From Thiomicrospira cyclica (GTDB lineage Bacteria; Pseudomonadota; Gammaproteobacteria; Thiomicrospirales; Thiomicrospiraceae), in contig DYST01000009.1 in assembly GCA_020726325.1 (NCBI GenBank), positions 1 to 32,089 of the forward strand: a stretch of 32,089 nt of DNA, in the 5' to 3' direction. The position numbers were made by a program, and so were the translations under genes. How positions within the stretch are numbered: position 1 is the first letter of the stretch; every line of letters begins with the position of its first letter. This document shows positions 18,737 through 27,269 of this stretch, piece after piece. The notes beneath the pieces are model-generated. The model saw only the letters and a program-made list of their open reading frames with translations. It made no database searches and was not told where the DNA came from.

Positions 18737-19003
18737 CGCAAAATAGAAATAAATACGCAACTAGCCATACTTTATCTTGGTTTGTTTGGGTCTTTGGCAG
18801 GCTTTTTGCTTTATTAGCAAGTATTAAAGGCCTTTTCGGCAACGATGAGTAGCTTTATGACCCTGCTAGCACCGAGTTTGGCGTTAATATGGGGAACGCT
18901 ACTGAATCATGAACCGATTACAGAGCATTTAATGATTGGTGCTTTGTTTATTTTAATGGGTTTAGCCGTATTTATTCTCATACCAGCCGAAAAAGCTAGG
19001 TAG
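18737..19003 (+). pseudogene. Remnant of a DMT/EamA-family transporter (C-terminal fragment)
   Basis: Directly after the asparaginase stop, in the same frame, 89 codons read as the end of a drug/metabolite transporter: QLAILYLGLFGSLAGFLLY, an in-frame TAG at 18815-18817, then QVLKAFSATMSSFMTLLAPS, LALIWGTLLNHEPITEH and LMIGALFILMGLAVFILI, ending at TAG 19001-19003. EamA proteins end with just such a pair of helices, where LLYY normally stands at the broken position, so a Tyr codon has become amber. No N-terminal half is present and no start codon precedes the fragment. This stretch holds nothing else recognisable. Confidence 0.8.
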
Positions 19004-19024
19004 TACAACATTGGAGTTTTTTTC

Positions 19025-19921
19025 ATGTCAACCGATAAATTTGATACTGATGCCCTTGCTACTGAGGAAATGCTTAAAATGTTTGAAAACATGGAAAGTG
19101 ATGATCTAGAAACAGCAACTGCAGAAACAGAAAGTCTTGCTGCAGACTCAATTTCTTCTGCCATTATGGAACACGATGAAATTGATGGTATTGATTTAAT
19201 TCCAATCGAAATGGATCCAACCTATCCAGCAGAAGTAGAGCTTGGCTCTAATGAGTTACCAGAGGTAACGCAAGGGCTGAGTATGGATGCTGAAATTGTC
19301 GAAATGCCAGAACTTCATATTGCACCAAGTGTTCAAGAAGCGGGTGATGCTGCTGCGCATCCATTAACGGAAGAAATTGAGGTTATTTCTCATGATGATG
19401 AAGAAAACGTTAGTTTAAATAATGATATTGTACTACCTACTTTAGAAGATGTTATGCCTGAAGAAGTTATATCTGAAGAAGAACCTCAAATAGAAGCACC
19501 CGCACTAACAATTGCACCTGCAACAGCGGTAGCGACAACAACACCGCCCATAACAAGCAGTCAAAATCCGATTGCGAATCACCTGAATACCGTGGTTGAA
19601 AATGCCGTACAAGCCTTACAAGACTGGTTAATTCTGCGTCAACAAAGCGAAGAAAATGGTCCACAACAAGGATTAGCACAACTTGATGTTTTATTAGATA
19701 CGGTTACGCATCAACAACAGTATCTCGCAGAACAGTTAACACAAACACCAAAGCTCGATTTTTCTGGCATTGCCAATGAGTTAGGTGTTACGCTAAGTAC
19801 GCCACAAGCATTGGGTTGGACGCACGATCAATGGCGTGTTAAGGCACAAGAAGTGGCACACAAAACTGACGATATTGCCGCAATGAATGCGAAATTGCGT
19901 AAACAATTAGAACAGCTTTAA
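19025..19921 (+). CDS. Hypothetical acidic low-complexity protein
   Basis: I do not recognise this 298-residue protein. Residues 1 to about 165 are strongly acidic and low in complexity (many Glu, Asp, Ala, Thr), with no signal peptide or membrane segment. A Pro/Thr-rich linker follows (about 165-185), then a helical C-terminal domain of about 110 residues with LNTVVENAVQALQDWLILRQ, LAQLDVLLDTVTHQQQYLAEQ and LGWTHDQWRVKAQEVAHK, ending KLRKQLEQL. It has GGAG before the ATG and lies 26 nt upstream of the next gene, with which it probably forms an operon. A cytoplasmic adaptor or scaffold is a guess from composition. Confidence 0.8.
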   Translation: MSTDKFDTDALATEEMLKMFENMESDDLETATAETESLAADSISSAIMEHDEIDGIDLIPIEMDPTYPAEVELGSNELPEVTQGLSMDAEIVEMPELHIAPSVQEAGDAAAHPLTEEIEVISHDDEENVSLNNDIVLPTLEDVMPEEVISEEEPQIEAPALTIAPATAVATTTPPITSSQNPIANHLNTVVENAVQALQDWLILRQQSEENGPQQGLAQLDVLLDTVTHQQQYLAEQLTQTPKLDFSGIANELGVTLSTPQALGWTHDQWRVKAQEVAHKTDDIAAMNAKLRKQLEQL

Positions 19922-19947
19922 GGTTAGCAAGAGGGGAGCATCGTGCT

Positions 19948-21060
19948 ATGATTAATAAAAGTTATCTCGATGAGCTAGATAGTCTACTGGATAAGCCAAG
20001 CGACAATAGCAATGTCATCGACATTCCCGCTGCTTCTCTACCTGAACCCAGTCATCAAACAACTGCTAGTGCCGCTGCTACAAACGCAATAAACATTGCT
20101 ACCGAAGCACGCGATACATGGGCAAGCATTATTGAAAGCACTGCCTTTTCTATGCAAGAAAGCGCGCGCGCAGCACAAGATGTCACTCAAAAAAATATTG
20201 AATTAGCTAAAAGCCAACACGATAATATTAAAGAACTTGTCGACGCAACGAGTGGGTGGAGACATGCTACGCGACAGGCGGTACAAGAAGTTGTTTCTGC
20301 TAAAAAGAATATCATTATTTTAACGGTTATTAGTGGGGTTATTGCCTTGGCAGGCTTTGGTACAACCATTGGTGTGATGTTACAAAGTCGTGCTGGTTTG
20401 GCAGCTATGTCTAATGCAGTATTAGAAAATGTCGATGAACATCAAACGGTTGTTAGTCGTACGCTAACACTCAAAATGGATGAAATGGCAGCAACCATTG
20501 AGCGTATGGAGGCCTCGATTAATCAAGTAGCGACAAAAGATGATGATAAAGTGGTCACTAAAGCAGCAAAACCCGCGCCAGAAAAAAAACCTGATGTGAC
20601 TGAAGTAGCACTAGAGCCACGTCCAGTCGTAGCTACTCATGTAACAAACGAAAAAGAAAATGTCCTCAATAAACAAATGAATGACACCCTCTCACAAGTG
20701 ACAGGTCAATTGGCACAATTAGAACAAAATTGGAAACAGTCAGACAGCACACTACAAAAACAATTGGCACAACTACCAAGTGCTGTTGATGAAAAAATAG
20801 CACCTCGCCTGCAAAAAATAGCAGTCAATGGTGCGAGCAATACGACCAACCATAACACAACAACTGCGCCGAATAGTAGCACAGTAGCAACATCACAAGA
20901 CAATAGAATTGTACTTGAACAACTCACACGCTTACGCCAAGACTTAGCGGAAATCAGACAACTACAAACCAGTTTGAAAGATCAGATTAACCAATTCAAT
21001 CAATCAAAAACACAAACCTATCAGTATCGCACTCCCGAACCTGAGCGTTATCCTCATTAA
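19948..21060 (+). CDS. Hypothetical single-pass membrane protein with coiled coils
   Basis: I do not recognise this 370-residue protein. Residues 1-120 are cytoplasm-like and helical (ATEARDTWASIIESTAFSMQ, QKNIELAKSQHDNIKELVDA). A single hydrophobic segment lies at about 121-145 (IIILTVISGVIALAGFGTTI). The rest is Lys/Glu/Gln-rich with predicted coiled coil (MDEMAATIERMEASINQV; later LTRLRQDLAEIRQLQTSLKD) separated by a Thr/Asn-rich linker. There is no cleavable signal. It is preceded by GAGGGGAG about 10 nt before the ATG and follows the acidic protein gene. The pair may act together at the membrane; this is inference from co-orientation and close spacing. Confidence 0.8.
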   Translation: MINKSYLDELDSLLDKPSDNSNVIDIPAASLPEPSHQTTASAAATNAINIATEARDTWASIIESTAFSMQESARAAQDVTQKNIELAKSQHDNIKELVDATSGWRHATRQAVQEVVSAKKNIIILTVISGVIALAGFGTTIGVMLQSRAGLAAMSNAVLENVDEHQTVVSRTLTLKMDEMAATIERMEASINQVATKDDDKVVTKAAKPAPEKKPDVTEVALEPRPVVATHVTNEKENVLNKQMNDTLSQVTGQLAQLEQNWKQSDSTLQKQLAQLPSAVDEKIAPRLQKIAVNGASNTTNHNTTTAPNSSTVATSQDNRIVLEQLTRLRQDLAEIRQLQTSLKDQINQFNQSKTQTYQYRTPEPERYPH

Positions 21061-21078
21061 TGCACAACGAACAAGGAA

Positions 21079-21858
21079 TTAAGTCAATGCAAACAAAAGC
21101 TTTGCATTGATTTCTAGTTGAGAACGAACAACCTCAGGAGCAATCCCTTTCAAGGCACTGACGCGCTCACCTACCTTGGCAACATAAGCAGGCTCATTCA
21201 ATTTACCACGATGTGGCACTGGTGCTAAATAGGGGGAGTCTGTTTCAATTAACATCCGATCTAAAGGCACATAACCAATAGTATCATGAACGACAGTGGC
21301 ATTCTTAAAGGTTGAGATGCCTGAAAATGAAATATAAAAACCAATATCTAAGGCTTGTTGAGCAACTGTTTTATCTTCAACAAAACAGTGCATAATCCCT
21401 GTAATTTTTCCTTGTCCCACATCACGCAAAACCGCCAATGTTTGCGGGCTAGAATTGCGCGTATGAATAATCAGCGGCTTATTTAACTGTTTTGCTAACT
21501 CAATCTGACGCTCAAAACGCTCGTACTGATGCCCACAGGCACTTTCTGGCTCATGATAAAAATCAAGCCCACACTCACCAATGGCAAGAACTCGCTCATG
21601 TCGTGCTAAGGTCGCCATTGTTTGCCAATCAGCATCGGCATAAAGTGTTTCACTGGTTGGATGTATACCAATTGCCGCATAAACATCATCAAAAGCAAGT
21701 GCATGATTGAGTACACACTGCCAATTGTCTTTTCCTGTCGCCACATCAAGCACCCGATGAACATCCGCTGCACGCGCACGCAACATCACATCATGATTAC
21801 TACCCTGTTCATCTTTTAATAAACACAAATGACAATGCGTATCCATCCATCCTGTCAT
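21079..21858 (-). CDS. TatD family metal-dependent hydrolase
   Basis: TatD proteins are TIM-barrel metallohydrolases with DNase activity (TatD/YcfH/YjjV group). Metal-site motifs are visible: MDTHCHL at the N-terminus, GECGLDFYHE, PLIIHTRNS, GIMHCFVED and LIETDSPYLAP. I chose ATG 21858 (259 aa), which has GAGGAG 7 nt upstream and gives the usual short lead before the DTHCH motif. The ATG at 21879 would add seven residues and has its purine run too close. It is convergent with the membrane coiled-coil gene, with a hairpin in its last codons. Which of the TatD paralogues it is cannot be settled. Confidence 0.93.
   Translation of the reverse strand: MTGWMDTHCHLCLLKDEQGSNHDVMLRARAADVHRVLDVATGKDNWQCVLNHALAFDDVYAAIGIHPTSETLYADADWQTMATLARHERVLAIGECGLDFYHEPESACGHQYERFERQIELAKQLNKPLIIHTRNSSPQTLAVLRDVGQGKITGIMHCFVEDKTVAQQALDIGFYISFSGISTFKNATVVHDTIGYVPLDRMLIETDSPYLAPVPHRGKLNEPAYVAKVGERVSALKGIAPEVVRSQLEINAKLLFALT
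21084..21110. terminator. Convergent hairpin at the end of tatD
   Basis: TCAATGCAAA and TTTGCATTGA form a perfect 10-bp stem with a 7-nt loop, extendable by three pairs including a G-U. It lies within the last codons of tatD and about 25 nt beyond the stop of the convergent membrane-protein gene. On the plus strand TTTCTAGTT follows, a weak T tract. On the minus strand there is none. It is best read as a 3'-end stabiliser or weak terminator for the plus-strand pair. Confidence 0.45.
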
Positions 21859-21890
21859 GCTAAAACTCCTCGGTGGCATTCCTTCCTGTC

Positions 21891-21914
21891 AAGCCGTCCC
21901 ATGACGGCTTTTTT
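21891..21914 (+). terminator. Intrinsic terminator oriented on the plus strand
   Basis: AAGCCGTC-CCAT-GACGGCTT forms an 8-bp GC-rich stem followed by TTTTATTG. The T tract is only on the plus strand. It lies between tatD and ubiB, both on the minus strand, so the only transcript it can end in its best orientation is one reading through tatD antisense from the 19948-21060 gene. On the minus strand the stem is preceded by A and not followed by T. Confidence 0.65.
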
Positions 21915-21926
21915 ATTGTCTGCAAA

Positions 21927-23543
21927 CTAACTCCCAACTACCAACAACATCAATCCTGTCGTTAACAATCCGATTCTTACCCAACTTTCAAGCAACATCA
22001 ATTCAGGTAAAAAAAGTCCGATTAACACCAAGGAAAGTCCGAGCGCGATGCGTTGTTGCCCTCGACGATTGTTCTGCTGTTCGTTAAGCAAACGGGCAAG
22101 AAGTTCTGACTGAGCAGGCAGGTGCTGATTCATTGCCTGTATCATCTGTTGGTGTTGCACAGGGAAATGTGGCAAGTTTTCGAGCAGATAAGGCAGTTGT
22201 GCTTTTACATTTTTAATGAAGCTCTTTGGTCCTAGGCGTTCGTCCATCCAATCTTGTAAAAAGGGTTTGGCTGTTTTCCATAAGTCTAATTCGTCATTTA
22301 ATTGACGACCCAGGCCTTCGATATTTAACAAGGTTTTTTGCAGCAATACCAGTTGTGGTTGAATTTCCATTTTGAAGCGACGTGCGACTTGGAATAAGCG
22401 CAATAACACCAAACCAAATGAAATATCTTTGAGTGGTCGGTCAAAAATAGGATCGCAGACCGAGCGAATGGCAGCTTCTAACTCATTAACGCGCGTGTCA
22501 GCACTGACCCAGCGTGAGTCTATGTGTAATTGTGCCACACGCCAATAGTCACGGTTAAAAAAAGCTAAAAAGTTTTCTGCCAAATAGCGTTGGTCTTCTG
22601 GTGTTAAGGTGCCCATAATGCCAAAGTCGATGGCAGCATAACGACTATCAGGTAAGACAAAAATATTACCGGGGTGCATATCAGCATGGAAAAAGTTATG
22701 CTTAAATACTTGGGTAAAAAAGATAATTACCCCTTCTTCCGAAAGCTTTTCGATGCTTAAACCTTGTGCTCGTAATGTGTCTAAGTCCGATACAGGTGTG
22801 CCATAAATACGTTCCATGGTCATGACTTGTGGCGCGGTATGTGACCAATAAATATCAGGCACATACAATAAGCTGGAATCGGCAAAGTTGCGCCGTAATA
22901 GGGCAGCATTTGCCGCTTCACGCATTAAATCGAGTTCATCTAAAATGGTTTTTTCAAACTCGGTTACCACCTCTACGGGATGCAAGCGACGGGCAAAGGG
23001 AACAAGTGCTTCGCTAATTTTGGCGAGGGTACTCAAAATACCAATATCCAGCTTGATGATCGGCAAAATATCGGGACGAACCACTTTAACAACGACGTCT
23101 TTACCATCTTTTAACTGCGCTGTATGCACCTGCGCAATGGAGGCAGAGGCAAGCGGAATGGGGTCAAAGTGATTGTAAAGTTCGCTAATGGGTTTGCCCA
23201 GTTGTGACTCGATTAAGTCGATTGCCAGCTGTGATTCAAATGGTGGCACATTATCTTGTAGCTTAATGAGTTCTGCTGAAATATCAGGTGGTAATAAGTC
23301 TAAACGTGTCGATAAGGCTTGTCCGAATTTAATAAAAATCGGCCCTAGACTTTCCAAGGCAAGACGCATGGATTCACCACGGCTACCAAGATGACGTCTT
23401 TGCCACGTCCAAGGCGCGAGTGGCTGTAGCCACAACAGAAATTCAGCCTTTGTGCCGATAAAGAGTTGTTGATCGAGTCCAAACTTGTGCAGGGTACGAT
23501 GAATGGTAATCATCCGCCCGATATGCTTAAAAAAACTGAGCAC
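21927..23543 (-). CDS. ubiB: Ubiquinone biosynthesis ATPase/kinase-like protein UbiB
   Basis: UbiB is an atypical kinase-like ATPase (ABC1/ADCK family) required for ubiquinone synthesis at the inner membrane. The 538-residue protein shows the family's KxGQ motif (IFIKFGQALSTRLDLLPPDI), the A-rich loop ASIAQVHTAQLKDG, the VVVKVVRPDI lysine, ELDLMREAANAALLRRNF, the catalytic FFHADMHPGNIFVLPD and AAIDFGIMG. Two C-terminal hydrophobic helices anchor it. The start is GTG 23543 with GGCGGAA upstream. It follows ubiJ after 17 nt. Confidence 0.97.
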   Translation of the reverse strand: MLSFFKHIGRMITIHRTLHKFGLDQQLFIGTKAEFLLWLQPLAPWTWQRRHLGSRGESMRLALESLGPIFIKFGQALSTRLDLLPPDISAELIKLQDNVPPFESQLAIDLIESQLGKPISELYNHFDPIPLASASIAQVHTAQLKDGKDVVVKVVRPDILPIIKLDIGILSTLAKISEALVPFARRLHPVEVVTEFEKTILDELDLMREAANAALLRRNFADSSLLYVPDIYWSHTAPQVMTMERIYGTPVSDLDTLRAQGLSIEKLSEEGVIIFFTQVFKHNFFHADMHPGNIFVLPDSRYAAIDFGIMGTLTPEDQRYLAENFLAFFNRDYWRVAQLHIDSRWVSADTRVNELEAAIRSVCDPIFDRPLKDISFGLVLLRLFQVARRFKMEIQPQLVLLQKTLLNIEGLGRQLNDELDLWKTAKPFLQDWMDERLGPKSFIKNVKAQLPYLLENLPHFPVQHQQMIQAMNQHLPAQSELLARLLNEQQNNRRGQQRIALGLSLVLIGLFLPELMLLESWVRIGLLTTGLMLLVVGS

Positions 23544-23560
23544 TGATAATTTTCCGCCTG

Positions 23561-24094
23561 TTAGCTGCCAGATGCAGGGTGTGATGTCTGATGAAATTCG
23601 TTATTACGCCAAAATTGGTAGCTTTCTTTCAGTCCTTGTACACCTTGCATCACGCCTTTGCTGGCTAGCTTTGTGACGGCATGAATTTGAAAAGCAGCAA
23701 AGTCGGGTAAGACTTCAGCGAGTTTTGCTTCCCAGTCAAAATCGAGTTGACGTAAGCAGGTTGTGATTTGAGCAAAAGCAGCTTCATCACCCTGTACATG
23801 AAAATAACCGTCACGAATTGCTTCTGTTGTTGCAACAACATCGCGTAGTTTGGGTAAATGTACGGTTTGTGTACTCAGTGTCGCATCTGCCGCGCCAAAA
23901 GGGGCGCAAAGATGAATGTCGCTAGGACCAAATTGAATGACACGCTTAAAGCCAATATCCGTTAAGATGAGCTTTAGGCGTAATCCATTAAGTTGCGTCA
24001 GATTTTCACGCCAAAAAGGATCTAGCCGAAAAATAGTACGAACTTTTTGTTCTAACAAGGCATTGGCTACAGAAAAAAGTAAGGGGGACATCAT
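23561..24094 (-). CDS. ubiJ: Ubiquinone biosynthesis accessory factor UbiJ
   Basis: UbiJ is an SCP2-like lipid-binding protein that helps hold the Ubi complex together in the cytosol. The 177-residue product has an N-terminal SCP2 domain (about 15-110; LKLILTDIGFKRVIQFGPSD, GYFHVQGDEAAFAQ) and a C-terminal helical part (DWEAKLAEVLPDFAAFQIHA). I chose ATG 24094, which overlaps the ubiE TGA as ATGA and has GGAAAG at proper spacing. A TTG at 24106 would add four residues without a usable Shine-Dalgarno. Its position between ubiE and ubiB supports the call more than sequence alone, because SCP2 domains are divergent. Confidence 0.9.
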   Translation of the reverse strand: MMSPLLFSVANALLEQKVRTIFRLDPFWRENLTQLNGLRLKLILTDIGFKRVIQFGPSDIHLCAPFGAADATLSTQTVHLPKLRDVVATTEAIRDGYFHVQGDEAAFAQITTCLRQLDFDWEAKLAEVLPDFAAFQIHAVTKLASKGVMQGVQGLKESYQFWRNNEFHQTSHPASGS

Positions 24095-24888
24095 GCTGCT
24101 TTCCAACCTTTATGAATGGCAACAACGCCAAATGTTAAGTTTTCATAACTCACGCGCGTCATACCTGCAGTACGGAACATAGCTGCTAAGGTTTCTTGGT
24201 CGGGATGCATACGAATACTTTCAGCAAGATATTGATAGCTCTCTTTATCCTGTGCTACCAATTGTCCGAGTTGCGGTAGGATATTAAATGAATACCAGTC
24301 GTAACCCTTTGCTAAAATTGGGTCAGTGACTTTAGAAAACTCCACTACCATCAGCATACCATTGGGCTTGAGTACACGATGCAATTCGTTTAAGGCTTGT
24401 TGCTTATCGGTAACATTGCGCAGTCCAAACGACATGGTAATACGGTCAAAACTGTTATCAGCAAACGGCAAGGCTTGTGCATCACTGACGACAAACTCAG
24501 CACGAATGTGTCCCGCATCAATCATGCGATTACGTCCGATACTGAGCATCGACTCATTAATGTCCGATAGGGTGATATTGCCTTGTTCATTGAGCATGGG
24601 TGCTATGCGCTGCCCTAAATCACCCGTACCACTCGCTAAGTCGAGTACCTGATGATGCGCCAATAAACCTAGAGTATCAATAGCGCGACGTTTCCATAAG
24701 CGATGGATGCCACCAGACATTAAATCGTTCATCAAGTCGTACTTAGGAGCGACAGAATCGAAAACGCCTTTAACGCGTTGTGCTTTTTCAGCCCAATCTA
24801 CTTGTTGGAAACCAAAATCAATTTTTTGTGCCATAAAACCTACTGCAGAGCTATCTTGCGTTGTTACTTCTGTACTCACAACAGTCAT
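24091..24888 (-). CDS. ubiE: Ubiquinone/menaquinone C-methyltransferase UbiE
   Basis: UbiE performs the SAM-dependent C-methylation of the quinone ring. The 265-residue protein has FDSVAPKYDLMNDLMSGGIH, SAM motif I VLDLASGTGDL at 81-91, SDAQALPFADNSFDRITMSFGLRN, and the C-terminal EFSKVTDP and SYQYLAESIRMHPDQETLA. An N-terminal stretch of about 20 residues precedes MAQKIDFGF; the true start could be that Met. AGGAG lies about 12 nt upstream of the first ATG. It overlaps ubiJ by 4 nt. Confidence 0.97.
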   Translation of the reverse strand: MTVVSTEVTTQDSSAVGFMAQKIDFGFQQVDWAEKAQRVKGVFDSVAPKYDLMNDLMSGGIHRLWKRRAIDTLGLLAHHQVLDLASGTGDLGQRIAPMLNEQGNITLSDINESMLSIGRNRMIDAGHIRAEFVVSDAQALPFADNSFDRITMSFGLRNVTDKQQALNELHRVLKPNGMLMVVEFSKVTDPILAKGYDWYSFNILPQLGQLVAQDKESYQYLAESIRMHPDQETLAAMFRTAGMTRVSYENLTFGVVAIHKGWKAA

Positions 24889-24987
24889 GTATTAATATAC
24901 ACTCCTGTCGTTGTGCGCCTTGTTGCCTAGCAATTTTAGTGCTTCATAACGGTTTTTAATCAGAAGCGTTAAATTGCTGTGCCTGTT

Positions 24988-26322
24988 TTATAGAATATAC
25001 TGAGTCAAATCCGCTTTGGCGACAATGCTTTCTAACCGTTCTTCGACATAAGCACGGTCAATATTGACCACATCAGCAAGTGCTTCAGCTTGAAAAGATA
25101 GGTCTTCGAGCACCTTTTCCATCACTGTGTGCAAGCGACGAGCACCAATGTTTTCGTTTTGTTCGTTGACTTGATGCGCAAACTCAGCAATTGAGCGTAC
25201 ACCACAATCGGTAAACTTAATATGAATGCCTTCTGTTGCTAACAAGGCTTCTGCTTGACGTGTTAATGCAGCTTTAGGTTCGGTTAAAATACGAACAAAA
25301 TCATCAACCGATAATGCGGTTAGTTCGACACGAATGGGCAGACGACCTTGTAATTCCGCAATTAAGTCGGATGGTTTTGATAAATGAAACGCACCTGAGC
25401 AGATAAAAAGGATGTAGTCTGTTTTAATCATGCCGTATTTTGTTGATACGGTTGTCCCTTCAATCAGCGGCAATAAATCGCGTTGTACACCTTCACGCGA
25501 GACATCTGCACCACCGCGTCCGCCTTCTCGTGCACATACCTTATCGATTTCATCAATGAAAACGATACCTTGTTGTTCCACTTTTTCAACAGCTTGACGG
25601 CGAATTTCTTCTTCATTAACAAGGCGATCCGCTTCTTCTTCGACCAGTTGTTTATAAGCTTGTGCAACGGGTACACGTTGATTCGCTTTTTTATCTTTAT
25701 TAACGCCTTCAAACATTTCTTGCAAATGACTGGTTAATTCTTCCATACCAGAAGGACCAAGAATTTCCATGCGTGCTTTTGGTGCTGCTAAGTCGATATC
25801 AATTTCGGTGGCATCTAACTTGCCATCACGCAAACGCTGACGGAATTTTTCGCGCGTGCTTTGGAAGTGTTCATCTGGGTCGCTATCGCGTGCTGCTGGC
25901 AATAACGCATCGAGAATGCGTTCTTCGGCAGCATGTTCGGCTTTGCCTTTGGCAGATTCAATGGCGCGAGCACGTAACATTTTGACGGAGTTATCGAGCA
26001 AATCCTTGATAATGCTTTCGACATCACGTCCGACATAACCGACTTCGGTAAATTTGGTGGCTTCGATTTTAATAAAGGGCGCGTCAGCAAGATTTGCTAA
26101 GCGACGGGCAATTTCGGTTTTACCGACACCTGTCGGTCCGATCATGAGAATATTTTTGGGCGTGATTTCAGTTACTAAATCAGTAGCAACTTGCATTCTG
26201 CGCCAGCGGTTACGTAAAGCAATAGCCACAGCACGCTTAGCAGCGGCCTGACCGACAATGTGCGCATCGAGTTCGTTAACGATCTGTTGCGGCGTAAGGG
26301 AGGTATTAAGTTTTGTATTCAT
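24988..26322 (-). CDS. hslU: HslUV protease ATPase subunit HslU
   Basis: HslU is the AAA+ unfoldase of the HslVU (ClpYQ) protease. The 444-residue protein has [20 protein letters not shown] at the N-terminus, Walker [10 protein letters not shown] (62-70), the pore-loop GYVGRDVES at about 93, the intermediate domain (about 110-240), Walker [11 protein letters not shown] near 254, and the sensor-2 region [13 protein letters not shown]. The C-terminus LTQYIL keeps the hydrophobic tail that docks into HslV, which argues that an HslV exists somewhere. hslV is normally immediately upstream; here the upstream neighbour is a divergent GspN-like gene. No strong Shine-Dalgarno is seen. Confidence 0.97.
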   Translation of the reverse strand: MNTKLNTSLTPQQIVNELDAHIVGQAAAKRAVAIALRNRWRRMQVATDLVTEITPKNILMIGPTGVGKTEIARRLANLADAPFIKIEATKFTEVGYVGRDVESIIKDLLDNSVKMLRARAIESAKGKAEHAAEERILDALLPAARDSDPDEHFQSTREKFRQRLRDGKLDATEIDIDLAAPKARMEILGPSGMEELTSHLQEMFEGVNKDKKANQRVPVAQAYKQLVEEEADRLVNEEEIRRQAVEKVEQQGIVFIDEIDKVCAREGGRGGADVSREGVQRDLLPLIEGTTVSTKYGMIKTDYILFICSGAFHLSKPSDLIAELQGRLPIRVELTALSVDDFVRILTEPKAALTRQAEALLATEGIHIKFTDCGVRSIAEFAHQVNEQNENIGARRLHTVMEKVLEDLSFQAEALADVVNIDRAYVEERLESIVAKADLTQYIL

Positions 26323-26369
26323 GGTGATATTGTATCTGAAATGAATGAAAAGTTTATAATGATGTTTGT

Positions 26370-26385
26370 TTATCGTAGTCGATAA
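26370..26385. promoter_or_regulatory. Palindrome in the hslU/gspN divergent region
   Basis: TTATCG-TAGT-CGATAA is a perfect 6+4+6 inverted repeat in the 120-base divergent interval, next to an AT-rich TATAAT (26355-26360). Its size and placement resemble a dimeric repressor operator. No regulator can be named. Confidence 0.3.
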
Positions 26386-26413
26386 TGATTCACTTGTTCT
26401 GAAATAGTTGTTT

Positions 26414-26426
26414 ACTTTAGTAAAGT
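26414..26426. promoter_or_regulatory. Palindrome just upstream of the gspN-like gene
   Basis: ACTTTA-G-TAAAGT is a perfect 13-base palindrome 16 nt before the gspN-like ATG, occupying the place of the ribosome-binding and leader region. It may be an operator or a small RNA hairpin. It differs from the palindrome at 26370. Confidence 0.3.
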
Positions 26427-26442
26427 TGGTGGTAATTCTAAG

Positions 26443-26862
26443 ATGAAATGGTCTTTTTTAGTTGTGGGCATTGTCTTAACGCTCGTTTTTGCAGTCATAC
26501 AATTACCAACACGTTATGCCTTAACGCTATTACCATCGTTACCAGCACTGAGCTTATCAGAGCCGACGGGTACGCTTTGGCAGGGTGGTGTGTGCGCAAC
26601 AACGGATATGTTGCCTGAAAAAGCCTGTGCGCATTGGCACTGGCAGTTTGATGGACTCTTTTCTGCAAACTTGGTTTGGGATGTTTTCGCAAATGTTGGC
26701 GATGTCAAAACTCAATCATTGGTGCGGACGAGCACTGCTGCATGGCAAGTATCAGGTACGCTGCAAGCACCTGCTGGACAAGCTATTCCTCAATGGGCTG
26801 CTTTGTTACCAGCAGGAAAAACAGCGACAGAAAAAAAGATCGATTTTTCAGGGCGTTGGTGA
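26443..26862 (+). CDS. GspN-like type II secretion protein, half length
   Basis: GspN is an inner-membrane accessory protein of type II secretion. The 139-residue product has an N-terminal membrane anchor (about 4-22), then [24 protein letters not shown], which resembles the GTLWxG signature of the family, an [18 protein letters not shown] segment and a partial repeat region. The family is usually about 250 residues, so the second half is absent. The frame ends at TGA 26860-26862, 15 nt inside the convergent gene. No other gsp gene is near. It may be a natural short form, but decay of an orphan T2SS gene is more likely. Family call moderate. Confidence 0.6.
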   Translation: MKWSFLVVGIVLTLVFAVIQLPTRYALTLLPSLPALSLSEPTGTLWQGGVCATTDMLPEKACAHWHWQFDGLFSANLVWDVFANVGDVKTQSLVRTSTAAWQVSGTLQAPAGQAIPQWAALLPAGKTATEKKIDFSGRW

Positions 26863-27171
26863 TGCTTGTCGCTTCGGACGCTGTTGCTGCATCTGAGTGC
26901 GAAAAGCTTCTCTTTGTGCTTTGACTGTTTCTCTGTTTGCTTGACGTTCTTGTTTTTCCATGTTTTCGCAGTTCTTATAGTCTTGTGCTGTTTTAGCGGC
27001 TTTGATGCAACGATCGGCGCGATTGAGAATAGCGATACGCGCTTGATGGCTTTGACTTTCGATTTCTACCCTTTGCGCTAACTGTTGCTGACGCTGTGGA
27101 TTTGTCGCTATTTCTTGTGCCAGTGCGCCTGTGGTTAACAGTAAAAAAACGAGCGTTACGAGCATTTTCAT
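26848..27171 (-). CDS. Small secreted/periplasmic charged helical protein, hypothetical
   Basis: This 107-residue product has a clear Sec signal peptide (MKMLVTLVFLLLTTGALAQ, cleavage after ALA). The mature part is a Gln/Arg/Lys/Glu-rich helical protein with two cysteines about 15 residues apart (DRCIKAA and YKNCENM) that could form a disulfide between antiparallel helices. AGGAG precedes the ATG at good spacing. It ends in a Pro-rich tail. I do not recognise a family. It overlaps the GspN-like gene tail to tail by 15 nt. Confidence 0.8.
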   Translation of the reverse strand: MKMLVTLVFLLLTTGALAQEIATNPQRQQQLAQRVEIESQSHQARIAILNRADRCIKAAKTAQDYKNCENMEKQERQANRETVKAQREAFRTQMQQQRPKRQASPTP

Positions 27172-27269
27172 GGTTTTTCTCCTAAAATCGTACTGAATTG
27201 GTAACAGGATGAAGCATCAACGCAATTTTTTCAAGATAGCAGTCGTTAGTATTTTGCTACGTTGTGGCG

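Noticed and set aside
23510-23543. T7 run at the start of ubiB as a second frameshift site
   Set aside because: No ORF in the shifted frame and no downstream stem. UbiB is intact in the zero frame.
26585-27081. Overlapping plus-strand frames after the A7 run in the GspN-like gene, as a frameshifted GspN C-terminus
   Set aside because: Their translations are Cys/Leu-rich antisense of the small exported protein and show no GspN-like sequence.
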